A program made the translations under genes and the position numbers. This document shows, one piece after another, positions 1-7,839 of a stretch of 38,401 nt of DNA. The first letter of the stretch is position 1. Each line of letters opens with the position of its first letter. The stretch spans positions 1-38,401 of the forward strand of contig JAILLW010000079.1 in the NCBI GenBank assembly GCA_024692955.1, written 5' to 3'. The notes under the pieces were generated by a model. That model searched no databases. It saw nothing but the letters and a program-made list of their open reading frames with translations, and was not told the origin of the DNA. The stretch is from Lachnospiraceae bacterium (GTDB lineage: Bacteria; Bacillota; Clostridia; Lachnospirales; Lachnospiraceae).

Positions 1-27
1 TCTGTCGCCTAAAGGTACTAACTTCAT
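1..27 (-). CDS. groES: GroES co-chaperonin, first nine codons only (partial)
   Basis: The reverse strand reads MKLVPLGDR and then leaves the window, which is the usual N-terminus of clostridial GroES, the heptameric lid of the GroEL folding chamber. A strong ribosome binding site (GAGGAGG) lies a few bases upstream of the ATG at 27. The CIRCE-like operator at 57-83 and the promoter at 99-127 support the call, because groESL is the classical HrcA/CIRCE target in Firmicutes. Only nine residues are visible, so the identification rests on this short match plus the regulatory context. Confidence 0.8.
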
Positions 28-56
28 GATAATGCCTCCTCACATTTCGATATACT

Positions 57-83
57 TTAGCACTCGGTAGACCTGTCTGCTAC
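57..83. promoter_or_regulatory. CIRCE-like operator (HrcA binding site), degenerate right arm
   Basis: The left arm TTAGCACTC (57-65) is a perfect CIRCE half. After a 9-base spacer, the right arm GTCTGCTAC (75-83) matches GAGTGCTAA at 6 of 9 positions. It lies between the groES promoter and the start codon, as expected for repression by HrcA. The imperfect right arm may mean weaker repression; that is inference. Confidence 0.8.
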
Positions 84-98
84 CAAACTGCGAATCAT

Positions 99-127
99 AT
101 TGTAGTATAGGTACGGGGTTTTTTCAA
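99..127 (-). promoter_or_regulatory. Vegetative promoter of groES
   Basis: On the minus strand TTGAAA (122-127) and TACAAT (99-104) are separated by 17 bases. This is a good SigA-type promoter and transcription would start just upstream of, or in, the CIRCE element. Confidence 0.75.
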
Positions 128-157
128 TAAAGAATTGATAACTGAAAAGTAAAAAAA

Positions 158-835
158 TTATAAACCGTGTTCGAGTCTTTCGCGGTAGCCCGGAGCGTTC
201 TTGATCCGGAATTTGTCCTCGAGCATATTGTACTCCGCGTCCGACCACAGATCCGCGATGTTCTGGTAGATATTCGTCTTCTTTACGATGCCCGCCGCCG
301 CGGAAGGCGCAAGAACCGGGTCATCCACGCTGTTAAGACCGTATTTTACCAGAGATACGAAGTTTTCGGCCTCGCCTTCTTCCGCCTTGGGGATCAGCAC
401 GCCGAAGACATCGCCGTCCACACGTCCGACCGCATACTCGGGCTTCGCTTCCGAAAGGATCGTCTCCGCCACCAGGCGGATCAGACGGTCGGATTCCGCC
501 TCGCCGAAATTGTCATGGAAAAACTTCCAGTCGTTGATATTGAACATGATCACCGCCACCGGAAGCACTTCGGAGCGGTCGATGGTCTGGACACGCTTCC
601 AGAAATAGACATGATTCTGAACACCGGTCATCTCATCCTTCTGGCTTCCGATATGAATGGCATTGCAGCGCTCCTCAAGAAGCTTAAGGACCTCATCCCC
701 GGTCAGGGTTCCCTCGAGTTCGAATTTCTTCTCGCGCCCCTTCAGGATCATGGAGACCTCGAAATCCTCCGACATGGAAGAAAGCTGCCTGCGCAGATCC
801 TCGATCTCATATTCGTTGTTCAGGGATAATTTCAT
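158..835 (-). CDS. Degenerate GGDEF-domain protein, probably catalytically inactive
   Basis: The 225-residue protein has an N-terminal region of about 60 residues with short charged helices, then a diguanylate-cyclase-type GGDEF fold: DEMTGVQNHVYF around residue 68, the NINDWKFFHDNFGEAESD segment around 99-116, and a signature position reading RVDGDVF instead of GGDEF. No transmembrane segment is visible. Losing the first two glycines and the glutamate predicts no cyclic-di-GMP synthesis, so it may be a nucleotide sensor or a purely structural domain. It begins 51 bases downstream of the broken prepilin gene on the same strand, suggesting cotranscription and a possible link to pilus control. 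No clear terminator follows it before groES; only a T-rich stretch is visible. Confidence 0.7.
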   Translation of the reverse strand: MKLSLNNEYEIEDLRRQLSSMSEDFEVSMILKGREKKFELEGTLTGDEVLKLLEERCNAIHIGSQKDEMTGVQNHVYFWKRVQTIDRSEVLPVAVIMFNINDWKFFHDNFGEAESDRLIRLVAETILSEAKPEYAVGRVDGDVFGVLIPKAEEGEAENFVSLVKYGLNSVDDPVLAPSAAAGIVKKTNIYQNIADLWSDAEYNMLEDKFRIKNAPGYRERLEHGL

Positions 836-886
836 ATCTTTTCCTTTCCGGAACCATGGCGATCCGCGATCGCCTGCCGGGTGATC

Positions 887-1512
887 CTAACAATATTCGT
901 CATCCGGTACGGGCCACAGTCTGTAGCAGGGAAATCCGCCCCAGCGGGAACCGTCCGAAACCCAGATCTCCATCGCTCCGTTATCCGCCCGCTTCACGAT
1001 CCTCCAGCGGTCCACATAGGAATAGGTACCGCCCTTCGGATGGGGCCCGGTCTTTTTGATCTTATAGCGCGGCATGATGTTCTTGTTTCCGCCCGAGGTG
1101 CTAAGGCCCAGTTCATCATTGATCGTTTTGTAGAAGCCGGAGGTTCCGCGGTTGTTTCCGAACTGTGACACACCGCCTTTGAAGCAGTACTGCGGCGCCT
1201 CATTCGTCATAATGCAGTAAATGGGATAGCTTTCCGTCACGCCGTGCACCATAACGCTTACATTGACCTTTACCGATGCGCTGTTCCATTCCTTAAAAAG
1301 CTTGTAGGCCTCCGGATGATACAAAAGAGCCGCTTCCACCGTAGTTCCGATCCGGTCGGCGGTCTGGATGTCCATCGCCTTTCTCGCCTTGTTCACATAG
1401 CGAAGATAGGAAGGCCGATGACGGCCACCAGCACTGCCATGATCCCGATCACGATCAGCAGCTCAACCAGTGAAAACCCCTTATCATATTTCGAAACCCT
1501 TACAGCTTTCAC
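887..1512 (-). pseudogene. Type IV prepilin-like gene interrupted by a one-base frameshift
   Basis: From the GTG at 1512, with AAGGGA six bases upstream, the reading frame gives a short basic leader, then GFSLVELLIVIGIMAVLVAV: a class III prepilin peptidase site (Gly-Phe with Glu at +5) and hydrophobic spine. That frame ends at a TGA near 1393. The continuation, VNKARKAMDIQTADRIGTTV and a cysteine-containing globular C-terminus, is in another frame reaching 887. One base restored in the TTC-GCT-ATG stretch would give LPIFA-YV-NKARK, a normal pilin helix of about 209 residues in all. No obvious slippery heptamer is present, so this is a mutation or a sequencing error rather than clear programmed frameshifting. 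A GTG at about 1550 is an alternative start. An intact form would be a (pseudo)pilin processed by PilD. Confidence 0.75.
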
Positions 1513-1733
1513 GGGAGTTCCCTTCTTTCTGTTTGTGAAATGCTTCACATATAGCGTACCCCTTAATAAGATTACCACAGATCCCTTCGATTATCAAACC
1601 GGGCGCAGGAAAAATTCCGTGCGGATCCCCACGTCCCGAAAATAGGAATCCCCCGGGAGCCTTCATGACTCCGCGGAGGATTCCCTGGCGCTATGTATAT
1701 ACTTTTCGGTAAAAAAGTATCCTGATTACAGGC

Positions 1734-2768
1734 CTAATTGCTCTTTTTTCTCTTTTCCCTCTGTCTTAATACTACGCTCTGAAGCAGGATAAAGAAGCAG
1801 AGCATGCCGCCCGTTGTGATCTTCTGCCACCAGGGATCGTTCAGTCCGCTGGATACCACGATCTTCTTGATGGTCGTAAGGGTCAGGGTTCCGAAGAAGG
1901 TGCCCACCACATTTCCGACACCGCCGGTAAGAAGCGTTCCGCCGATGATCGAAGACGCGATGGCATCCATCTCCATTGCCGCGGCGTTTGTGGCATTGCC
2001 GGCGCCGGTATGCATAAGGAACACGAATCCGGAAATTCCGCTTAAAAGACCGCTTAAAAGATAGCTGAGGAACCGGGTCTTCTTTACGTTGATGCCGAGC
2101 ATCAGGGAGCTTGTCTGGTTGCCGCCCATTGCGTAGAATCCCCGTCCGAGGCTTACATATTTAAGGAGTATGAATACTCCGATGACACAAAGCAGTGCCA
2201 CCACGACACCGATCTCCATACGGGCGGGGATCAGGTTTCCGTTTTTCGCCACATATCCGAGCCAGGGGATCTCGATCTTCGCCTCCTGAAGCTTCTTGAA
2301 GCCTTCATGGGTCGCTTTCTGCGGATCGATGGAAAGGATCGTGGTCATGCCCCGGGCAAAGAACATCCCGGCCAGTGTGACGATGAAGGGCTGGATCTCC
2401 AGATAGCTGACAAGGAATCCGTGCACAAGCCCGAAAGCAAGGCCGATCCCCAGTGCGAGCAGGACCGAAAGGAAAAGGTTCCCGCCCCTGTTCAGGAAAA
2501 GCACGCAGCTCATCACCACAAGGGAAGTGACCGCGCCCACGCTGATATCGATCCCGCCGCCGATCATGACGATCGTAAGTCCGCAGGATACGATGATGAG
2601 GCTCGCGTTATCGTTCAGAAGGTCGAACAGCTGCTGCACATGCAGGAAGCCTCCCTTCAGGAGCAGCATGGCCAGTATGTACATGGCCAGAAAGATGCAG
2701 ATCGTAATGGTCATCAGAAGCTGTGTATCGGTAAGCGGTTCTCTGCGTTGTCTGTTCTGATTCTTCAT
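1734..2768 (-). CDS. Sugar ABC transporter permease, YjfF/RbsC type
   Basis: This 344-residue polytopic membrane protein belongs to the BPD_transp_2 family (ribose/galactofuranose type). The family signature region GGGIDISVGAVTSL sits near residue 70, and GGTLLTGGVGNVVGTFFGTL near 280 is the conserved cytoplasmic segment that contacts the ATPase. About eight to ten hydrophobic helices are visible. It overlaps the upstream permease gene by the ATGA stop/start arrangement, so the two are translationally coupled and probably form a heterodimeric pore. It is the last gene of the transport operon; no strong terminator was found before 1650, only weak inverted repeats. The galactofuranose assignment (YtfQRT-YjfF) is by family resemblance; the true substrate is unknown. 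Confidence 0.88.
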   Translation of the reverse strand: MKNQNRQRREPLTDTQLLMTITICIFLAMYILAMLLLKGGFLHVQQLFDLLNDNASLIIVSCGLTIVMIGGGIDISVGAVTSLVVMSCVLFLNRGGNLFLSVLLALGIGLAFGLVHGFLVSYLEIQPFIVTLAGMFFARGMTTILSIDPQKATHEGFKKLQEAKIEIPWLGYVAKNGNLIPARMEIGVVVALLCVIGVFILLKYVSLGRGFYAMGGNQTSSLMLGINVKKTRFLSYLLSGLLSGISGFVFLMHTGAGNATNAAAMEMDAIASSIIGGTLLTGGVGNVVGTFFGTLTLTTIKKIVVSSGLNDPWWQKITTGGMLCFFILLQSVVLRQREKRKKSN

Positions 2769-3850
2769 GCCTTCTCCGCTCCTTTCTCCATGAGCCCGTT
2801 TCTGTTGTTACGGATCCGGTTCACGGTCTTTCCGAATTTCTCCTTGAATACCGGCGATCCGATGACAACCAGGATCACGATCACGATCGCTTTATAAGCT
2901 TTCACGTCCGTGGAAGAAACCTTCATCGCGTAGAGCGTGATCGTAAGCATCTGGATCACGTAAGCGCCGATGATGCTACCGCTCAGTTTGAATCTTCCGC
3001 CGCCCAGGCTATTGCCGCCGATGGCCACCGCAAGGATCGCGTCCATTTCGATATCGAGAAGCAGGGTCTCATGGTTGATAAGTCCGAGGCGGCTCACGCC
3101 GATGCTTCCGGCCACTGCCACGCATACACCCAGGATGATGAAGGACAGAAGCTTGATAAAGGTGGTATTGATTCCGTTCAGTCTCGCCGCACTCCCGTTG
3201 ATGCCCACGGACTGGGTAAAGAGTTCCAGAGAGGTAAAACGGAACAGCAGCTTAAAGAGTATTGTCATCGCGATCACGATAAGGACCGGAGTCGGAACCG
3301 GGATCCCCGGAATAAAGCTTCCGATCGCCGTAATGACGGGGCTGCTGACCGTAGGAGTCGCGCCGCCGTTGATCCAGTACGCGATGGATCGTCCGCAGGT
3401 ATAGAGTATCAGGGTCGCGATCATGGGCTGGATCTTGAAGATCGCCACGAGAGTACCGTTGAAGGATCCGAAGATCATGGCTACGAGGCAGGCCATAAGG
3501 AATGCCGCAAGCACTCTGCCGCCGGTGATCCCGGAACCGGATTTCAGGACCTTTACGAGCACGCTGCCCGCGATTGCCGCCGCAGCGCCCACGCTGATAT
3601 CCTGTCCGCCGCAGGCCGCGGTCACAAGCGTCATTCCCATTGCGAGAACGGCAAGTTCACTTGCGCCGTTTATGATACTGATCAGGTTTCCCTGAAGAAC
3701 CAGATTTCCGTCATTGTTCTGGGTAAGGCCGATCACGAAGAAGCCGGGGTCGCGGATCAGATTGAAGATGATAAGCAGCGCGATGGCGATAAGAGGGATC
3801 GCAAGCTGGCCCAAACTGCTTTTGAAGACCTTTTTTATCCTTTCTTTCAT
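2765..3850 (-). CDS. Sugar ABC transporter permease, YtfT type
   Basis: A 361-residue inner-membrane permease of the same family as its downstream neighbour. It has an N-terminal helix after a short basic segment, ACGGQDISVGAAAAIAGSVL near residue 80, and AVAIGGNSLGGGRFKLSGSI near 272, the ATPase-coupling loop. The start ATG at 3850 shares one base with the TAA stop of the ATPase gene (TAATG), and its own stop overlaps the next start. This one-ATPase, two-different-permeases layout is typical of YtfQRT-YjfF systems. It would form half of the membrane channel for a monosaccharide or furanose sugar. Confidence 0.88.
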   Translation of the reverse strand: MKERIKKVFKSSLGQLAIPLIAIALLIIFNLIRDPGFFVIGLTQNNDGNLVLQGNLISIINGASELAVLAMGMTLVTAACGGQDISVGAAAAIAGSVLVKVLKSGSGITGGRVLAAFLMACLVAMIFGSFNGTLVAIFKIQPMIATLILYTCGRSIAYWINGGATPTVSSPVITAIGSFIPGIPVPTPVLIVIAMTILFKLLFRFTSLELFTQSVGINGSAARLNGINTTFIKLLSFIILGVCVAVAGSIGVSRLGLINHETLLLDIEMDAILAVAIGGNSLGGGRFKLSGSIIGAYVIQMLTITLYAMKVSSTDVKAYKAIVIVILVVIGSPVFKEKFGKTVNRIRNNRNGLMEKGAEKA

Positions 3851-5349
3851 TATGACTCACCTCCCGCGATGGTTTTCATTACCTGCGCCTGATTGAGATC
3901 GCTGCCTTTAAGTTCGCCGACGATATGCCGGTCTCTCATAACGATGAGACGGCTGCAGGTGCGGAGCATCTCTTCGATCTCGGAGGAGATGAAGGTCACG
4001 CTCACATCTTCTTCCGCAAGTTTCAGAACAAGTTTCTGGATCTCGAGTTTGGTCCCGACATCGATGCCCCGGGTGGGCTCGTCCAGGATCAGGTAATCCG
4101 GATGGGTAAGCAGCCATCTGGCAAGGATCACCTTCTGCTGGTTTCCGCCGCTAAGCGCCCCCACGGGGGTCTCCCTGCTGGCAGTCTTAATGTTCAGGGC
4201 TTTAATGTATTCATCCGCGAACGCTTCCGACTCACTGCGGCTGATCGGCTTGAAGAAGCCGTTCATGACCTGCATTGCGATGATGATGTTTTCCCGGACG
4301 CTCAGGTCCGCGATGATGCCGTCCCGTTTCCTGTCTTCCGCAAGATACCCGATTCCGTGCTTCATCGCGTCGACGGGCTTCGTGATCTTCACATTCTTAC
4401 CCTTGATCTTAACGGTTCCTCCTCCGACCTTGTCAGCGCCGAAGATCGCTCTCACGCTTTCGCTCCGGCCGGATCCGAGAAGTCCCGTAAAGCCGTTGAC
4501 CTCCCCTTTTCTGATGGAGAAGTCAAAAGGAAGGGTCTCACTGCTCGAAAGTCCTTCGGCCTGATAGAACACCTCTCCCGAAGCGGCGCTGCGCTCTTCG
4601 GTATCGGACAGGTTGTTAAGCTCGTCCAGTTCCTTACCGATCATCTTCGCCACAAGCTGTACCTGCGGGAGTTCTTCGGTCAGGAATTCACCCACAAGTT
4701 CGCCGTTTCGTAAAACCGTGATCCTGTCGCTGACTTCATAAACCTGTTCAAGGAAGTGGGTTACGAATATGATCCCGACACCCCTCGATTTCAGATCCCG
4801 CATAAGCTTGAAGAGCATATTCACTTCTTTGTCATCCAGAGAAGAAGTAGGCTCATCGAGGATCAGGACTTTACACTGCATATCCACGGCACGCGCAATG
4901 GCCACCATCTGCTGAACCGCCAAAGAGCAGTTGCCAAGCTGCTGGCGGGCTCTCGCGGGGATCTGAAGGCTTTCCAGAATCTCCTCCGCGCGCTTCTCAT
5001 AGGCTTTCTGCTTTACCAGAAGGCTCTTTTCACGTCCGATGAACATATTCTCCGCCACGGTCAGATTGGGGCAGAGGGTGGTCTCCTGATACACCGTACT
5101 GATCCCGTTATTCTGAGCGTCCTGCGGGGAGCCGATATGTACGTTTTTCCCCTCTACAAGTATGGTTCCGGCATCCATTGAATAAACCCCTGTCAGGATC
5201 TTGATCAGAGTGGATTTTCCGGCGCCGTTTTCTCCCATAAGGGCGTGGATCTCACCTTTTCTCAGGGTAAAGTCCACATTGTTCAGCGCCATGACACCGG
5301 GGAACATCTTATCGATGCCTCGAAGCTCGAGTAAGCAATTCTCCTCCAT
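3850..5349 (-). CDS. Sugar ABC transporter ATP-binding protein, tandem ATPase (YtfR/RbsA/MglA type)
   Basis: The 499-residue cytoplasmic protein has two fused ABC domains. Domain 1 has Walker A GENGAGKST (39-47), an atypical signature CSLAVQQ and Walker B VLILDEPTSSLD. Domain 2 has a degenerate P-loop (GLLGSGRSES, lacking the Lys-Ser/Thr pair), a canonical LSGGNQQKV signature and YLILDEPTRGIDVG. The weak second P-loop is normal for this family, where one site is mainly structural. It energises the two permeases downstream. A U-tracted hairpin (5372-5419) separates it from the binding-protein gene, which would favour more binding protein than ATPase. The ribosome binding site AGGAGG lies about 10 bases before the ATG. 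Confidence 0.92.
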   Translation of the reverse strand: MEENCLLELRGIDKMFPGVMALNNVDFTLRKGEIHALMGENGAGKSTLIKILTGVYSMDAGTILVEGKNVHIGSPQDAQNNGISTVYQETTLCPNLTVAENMFIGREKSLLVKQKAYEKRAEEILESLQIPARARQQLGNCSLAVQQMVAIARAVDMQCKVLILDEPTSSLDDKEVNMLFKLMRDLKSRGVGIIFVTHFLEQVYEVSDRITVLRNGELVGEFLTEELPQVQLVAKMIGKELDELNNLSDTEERSAASGEVFYQAEGLSSSETLPFDFSIRKGEVNGFTGLLGSGRSESVRAIFGADKVGGGTVKIKGKNVKITKPVDAMKHGIGYLAEDRKRDGIIADLSVRENIIIAMQVMNGFFKPISRSESEAFADEYIKALNIKTASRETPVGALSGGNQQKVILARWLLTHPDYLILDEPTRGIDVGTKLEIQKLVLKLAEEDVSVTFISSEIEEMLRTCSRLIVMRDRHIVGELKGSDLNQAQVMKTIAGGES

Positions 5350-5371
5350 TGAATCTATCCTCCTGTTTCAT

Positions 5372-5419
5372 AAAAATAGCGCAGCCCGCTGATAAGAATC
5401 TTACAGCCAGGCTGCGCTA
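5372..5419 (-). terminator. Intercistronic hairpin with U-tract (attenuator) between binding protein and ATPase
   Basis: The arms TAGCGCAGCC (5377-5386) and GGCTGCGCTA (5410-5419) pair over 10 bp, and the interior can pair further through GCTG-TAAGA/TCTTA-CAGC. On the minus strand the hairpin is followed by TATTTTTA. It likely terminates part of the transcripts and protects the upstream binding-protein mRNA, a common way to make binding protein in excess. Confidence 0.75.
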
Positions 5420-5436
5420 AAGTGACTACATGAAGA

Positions 5437-6438
5437 TTATTCTCCTAATCCGTAGGTGTCGATGTCCGCCTGGGTAAGAGCCTTGGCATCAAATCCCTTT
5501 TCCTCGTTGATGATCTTCTTGGAGGAAGGAGCGCTTCCGCTCTTGATAAGATCGCTGATGATCTTCGCCTGGAACGGGCTGCACTGTCCGTCATAGTTCC
5601 ACTTTCCTGCAAGGAGTTCTCTTAAAGCCCACTTGTTGCAGTCAAAGCCCATTACCACAACGTCACCGTCAACACCGTGGGTGATACCTGCTTCGTCAAG
5701 GGCCGCAACGGCACCCTTTGCCATACCGTCGTTCTCTGCATAGATTACGTTGAAGGAATCGCCGCTGTTGATAACGGATTCAACGATCTTCTTTGCTTCC
5801 GCTTCATCCCAGGTAGCGGTCTGCTGAACAACCTTGTTCATCTTGCCGGATGCGAACTGCTCATCGAGAGCTCCGGTACGTCCGATCTGTGCGTCGGAAC
5901 CCATAGCGCCCTGGATGTGGATTACATTGTACTCGGGCAGGTTCTGGTCAAGGAGCCATTTAACGGCCGTCTCACCTTCTTTTGCCATATCGGATACAAC
6001 CGCTGCTTCATAGAGGCTCTCGTCAACATCGATCATACGGTCGAAGAGATAAACCTTGATGCCGGCTTCCTTAGCCTTTTTCAGAACTTCGTCCCAGCCC
6101 GTGGTCTCGGCCGCGGAGATCAGAAGATAATCAACACCTTCCGTAATGAAGCCCTGAGCTGCCTGGAGCTGCTCGTCATTCTTAAGGCTGTAAGCGGTCT
6201 TTAATTCATAGCCGTTTGCCGAGGAGAAAACGCTCTCCATATCCTTTACGTTTGCCTCACGATAACCGGACTCCGAAGGGGGGTTGTTAACCACGCCAAC
6301 CTTGATGGGACCGTCAGACTTCGCCGCCGAAGAATCACCGCCGCTACTCGCTGCGCTGCCGCTTCCTCCGCATGCGCATACACTGAGGACAAGAACTGCC
6401 GACATTACAACACCTAAAAATTTGGGTAACTTTTTCAT
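5437..6438 (-). CDS. Sugar-binding lipoprotein of the ABC transporter (periplasmic-binding protein type 1)
   Basis: A 333-residue lipoprotein. Residues 1-22 form a signal peptide ending in SVCAC, with Cys23 the likely lipidated residue, followed by a Gly/Ser-rich linker. The mature part begins IKVGVVNNPPSESGYREANV and includes AAETTGWDEVLKKAKEAGI and IKVYLFDRMIDVDES, the layout of YtfQ/RbsB-type binding proteins. It would capture the sugar outside the membrane and deliver it to the permeases encoded downstream. It is flanked by hairpins on both sides and has a strong AAAGGAGG ribosome site, consistent with high expression. A second, more clearly YtfQ-like binding protein is encoded upstream at 9306-10292. 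Confidence 0.9.
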   Translation of the reverse strand: MKKLPKFLGVVMSAVLVLSVCACGGSGSAASSGGDSSAAKSDGPIKVGVVNNPPSESGYREANVKDMESVFSSANGYELKTAYSLKNDEQLQAAQGFITEGVDYLLISAAETTGWDEVLKKAKEAGIKVYLFDRMIDVDESLYEAAVVSDMAKEGETAVKWLLDQNLPEYNVIHIQGAMGSDAQIGRTGALDEQFASGKMNKVVQQTATWDEAEAKKIVESVINSGDSFNVIYAENDGMAKGAVAALDEAGITHGVDGDVVVMGFDCNKWALRELLAGKWNYDGQCSPFQAKIISDLIKSGSAPSSKKIINEEKGFDAKALTQADIDTYGLGE

Positions 6439-6484
6439 GTCATACCTCCTTTAGTTATCCTTGCGATCCTAATTGACCACCTGT

Positions 6485-6516
6485 ATAAAAATATACCCCG
6501 GGGAGGTCCCGGGGTA
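6485..6516 (-). terminator. Hairpin with U-tract between response regulator and binding-protein gene
   Basis: TACCCCGGG (6494-6502) and CCCGGGGTA (6508-6516) form a perfect 9-bp stem with a 5-base loop. On the minus strand it runs into TATTTTTATA. It probably ends or attenuates the kinase/regulator transcript, so the transport genes may have their own promoter in the remaining 45 bases; no clear -35/-10 pair was found there. Confidence 0.72.
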
Positions 6517-6525
6517 AATCCATAC

Positions 6526-7839
6526 TCATTCTGTCTTGGTTGAAAATCGTTTCACGCTTTTCGAAAAAAGTTGATTTTTATTATATTCAGGTTGATTTTG
6601 CTTTTGCGTCCGGTATTCCGACGGGGTCATTCCCACGTTTTTCTTGAAAATATAGCTGAAATAGTGAGCATCGTTATAACCCGTCTCATGGGCGATCATG
6701 GAAGTCTTCATATCCGTTGTACGGAGCATTTCCTTGGCCCTGCTGATCCTCAGATAGATCAGATATTCCGTAAAGGTCTGGCCGCTCTGCTGGGAAAAAA
6801 CGGTAGAGAACCGGCTGTTGCTCATATTCACGGCCTTTGCCACATCCTGCAGCATAAGATTCGGATCCGAAAAGTGCTGTGTCATGTAGATCTTCGCCTC
6901 GCTGATCACGGAGGGGCTCTTCGGATCGCCGGCGGATTCTCCCATCTCCCTCACTCCGAGAATGAGCGGTGACTCTTCATTACGGTCCGTAAGCAGATGC
7001 CTTATATGCCGCGCGGTCTTAAAACTCCTCAGGATCTCTCCCGGTTTTTCCACGATCTCGCCGATGCCGGTCCGGATCCTTCCGCAGTCCGCCCGTTCCA
7101 GTTCCCTTACCAGAGAAGATGCAAAGGCGTAAGCCCTTTCTTCCGTATCCGCCGGATTATCCCCGAGGACAAGGAGTCTCGTTCCCGTGCGGCTCCCGGA
7201 CGCATGCACAAGGCCCCCGCTTAAGCCGGCAAGCTGCGACACCGCCTCCTGTCCCTTCTCTACCGGTTCAAAGGCCGCATCGATCACCGCATAACAGGCC
7301 GCCGGCACCGGACAGCCCATGAGCCTGAGCTGCATCAGCGCGTTTTCCGCGTCCTCTTCCATCTCGTCTTCGGAAAAAAGCGAGCCGATCAGCTTCTCCT
7401 TAAGGAAGGTTTTGTCCGCGTTCATCCGGGAGCGGAGGCTTTCCGCATGTTCCCGGCCCTTTCGTTCCTCTTCGATCTGGGCACTTACCTTGTCCAGTAC
7501 TTTTCTCAGTTCTTCGGAATAGATCGGCTTCAGAAGATATTCCTTCACCCCGAGGGCGATGCACTGCCTTGCGTATTCAAACTCATCATAGCCGCTTAAG
7601 ATGATGATCCCGATCCAGGGCATTTGGGAACGGAGGGTACGGCAAAGCTCGATCCCGTCCATAAACGGCATTCTGATATCGGTGATCACGATATCCGGAT
7701 TCGTATCCCGGATCATCGGAAGCGCCATCTCCCCGTCCGGCGCCTCTCCCACCAGGGTATAGGAGGTCTCCTCCCAGGGAAAGGATTCACGGATCCCTTC
7801 CCGGATCACGATCTCGTCATCAACCAGAAATACTTTCAT
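6526..7839 (-). CDS. AraC-type response regulator (YesN family)
   Basis: The 437-residue regulator starts with a receiver domain: acidic pair D7-D8, phosphoacceptor D54 in VITDIRMP and K104 in YLLKP. A middle linker of about 180 residues follows, then a C-terminal AraC DNA-binding domain with two helix-turn-helix motifs (MSNSRFSTVFSQQSGQTFTE; TGYNDAHYFSYIFKKNVGMT). Its start lies 20 bases inside the end of the kinase gene, so the pair is translationally coupled. In this family the partner kinase phosphorylates the regulator, which activates adjacent sugar transport genes; that target is inferred from position. The hairpin just downstream suggests that regulator and transporter levels are separately set. 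Confidence 0.92.
   Translation of the reverse strand: MKVFLVDDEIVIREGIRESFPWEETSYTLVGEAPDGEMALPMIRDTNPDIVITDIRMPFMDGIELCRTLRSQMPWIGIIILSGYDEFEYARQCIALGVKEYLLKPIYSEELRKVLDKVSAQIEEERKGREHAESLRSRMNADKTFLKEKLIGSLFSEDEMEEDAENALMQLRLMGCPVPAACYAVIDAAFEPVEKGQEAVSQLAGLSGGLVHASGSRTGTRLLVLGDNPADTEERAYAFASSLVRELERADCGRIRTGIGEIVEKPGEILRSFKTARHIRHLLTDRNEESPLILGVREMGESAGDPKSPSVISEAKIYMTQHFSDPNLMLQDVAKAVNMSNSRFSTVFSQQSGQTFTEYLIYLRISRAKEMLRTTDMKTSMIAHETGYNDAHYFSYIFKKNVGMTPSEYRTQKQNQPEYNKNQLFSKSVKRFSTKTE

Noticed and set aside
1393-1400. Programmed ribosomal frameshift in the prepilin gene
   Set aside because: No X-XXY-YYZ slippery heptamer and no clear downstream structure; mutation or read error is simpler.
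1640-1730. Terminator after the permease operon
   Set aside because: Only weak or A/T-rich inverted repeats (GGAATCC/GGATTCC; ATACTTTT/AAAAGTAT) without a clear U-tract; not supported as a feature.
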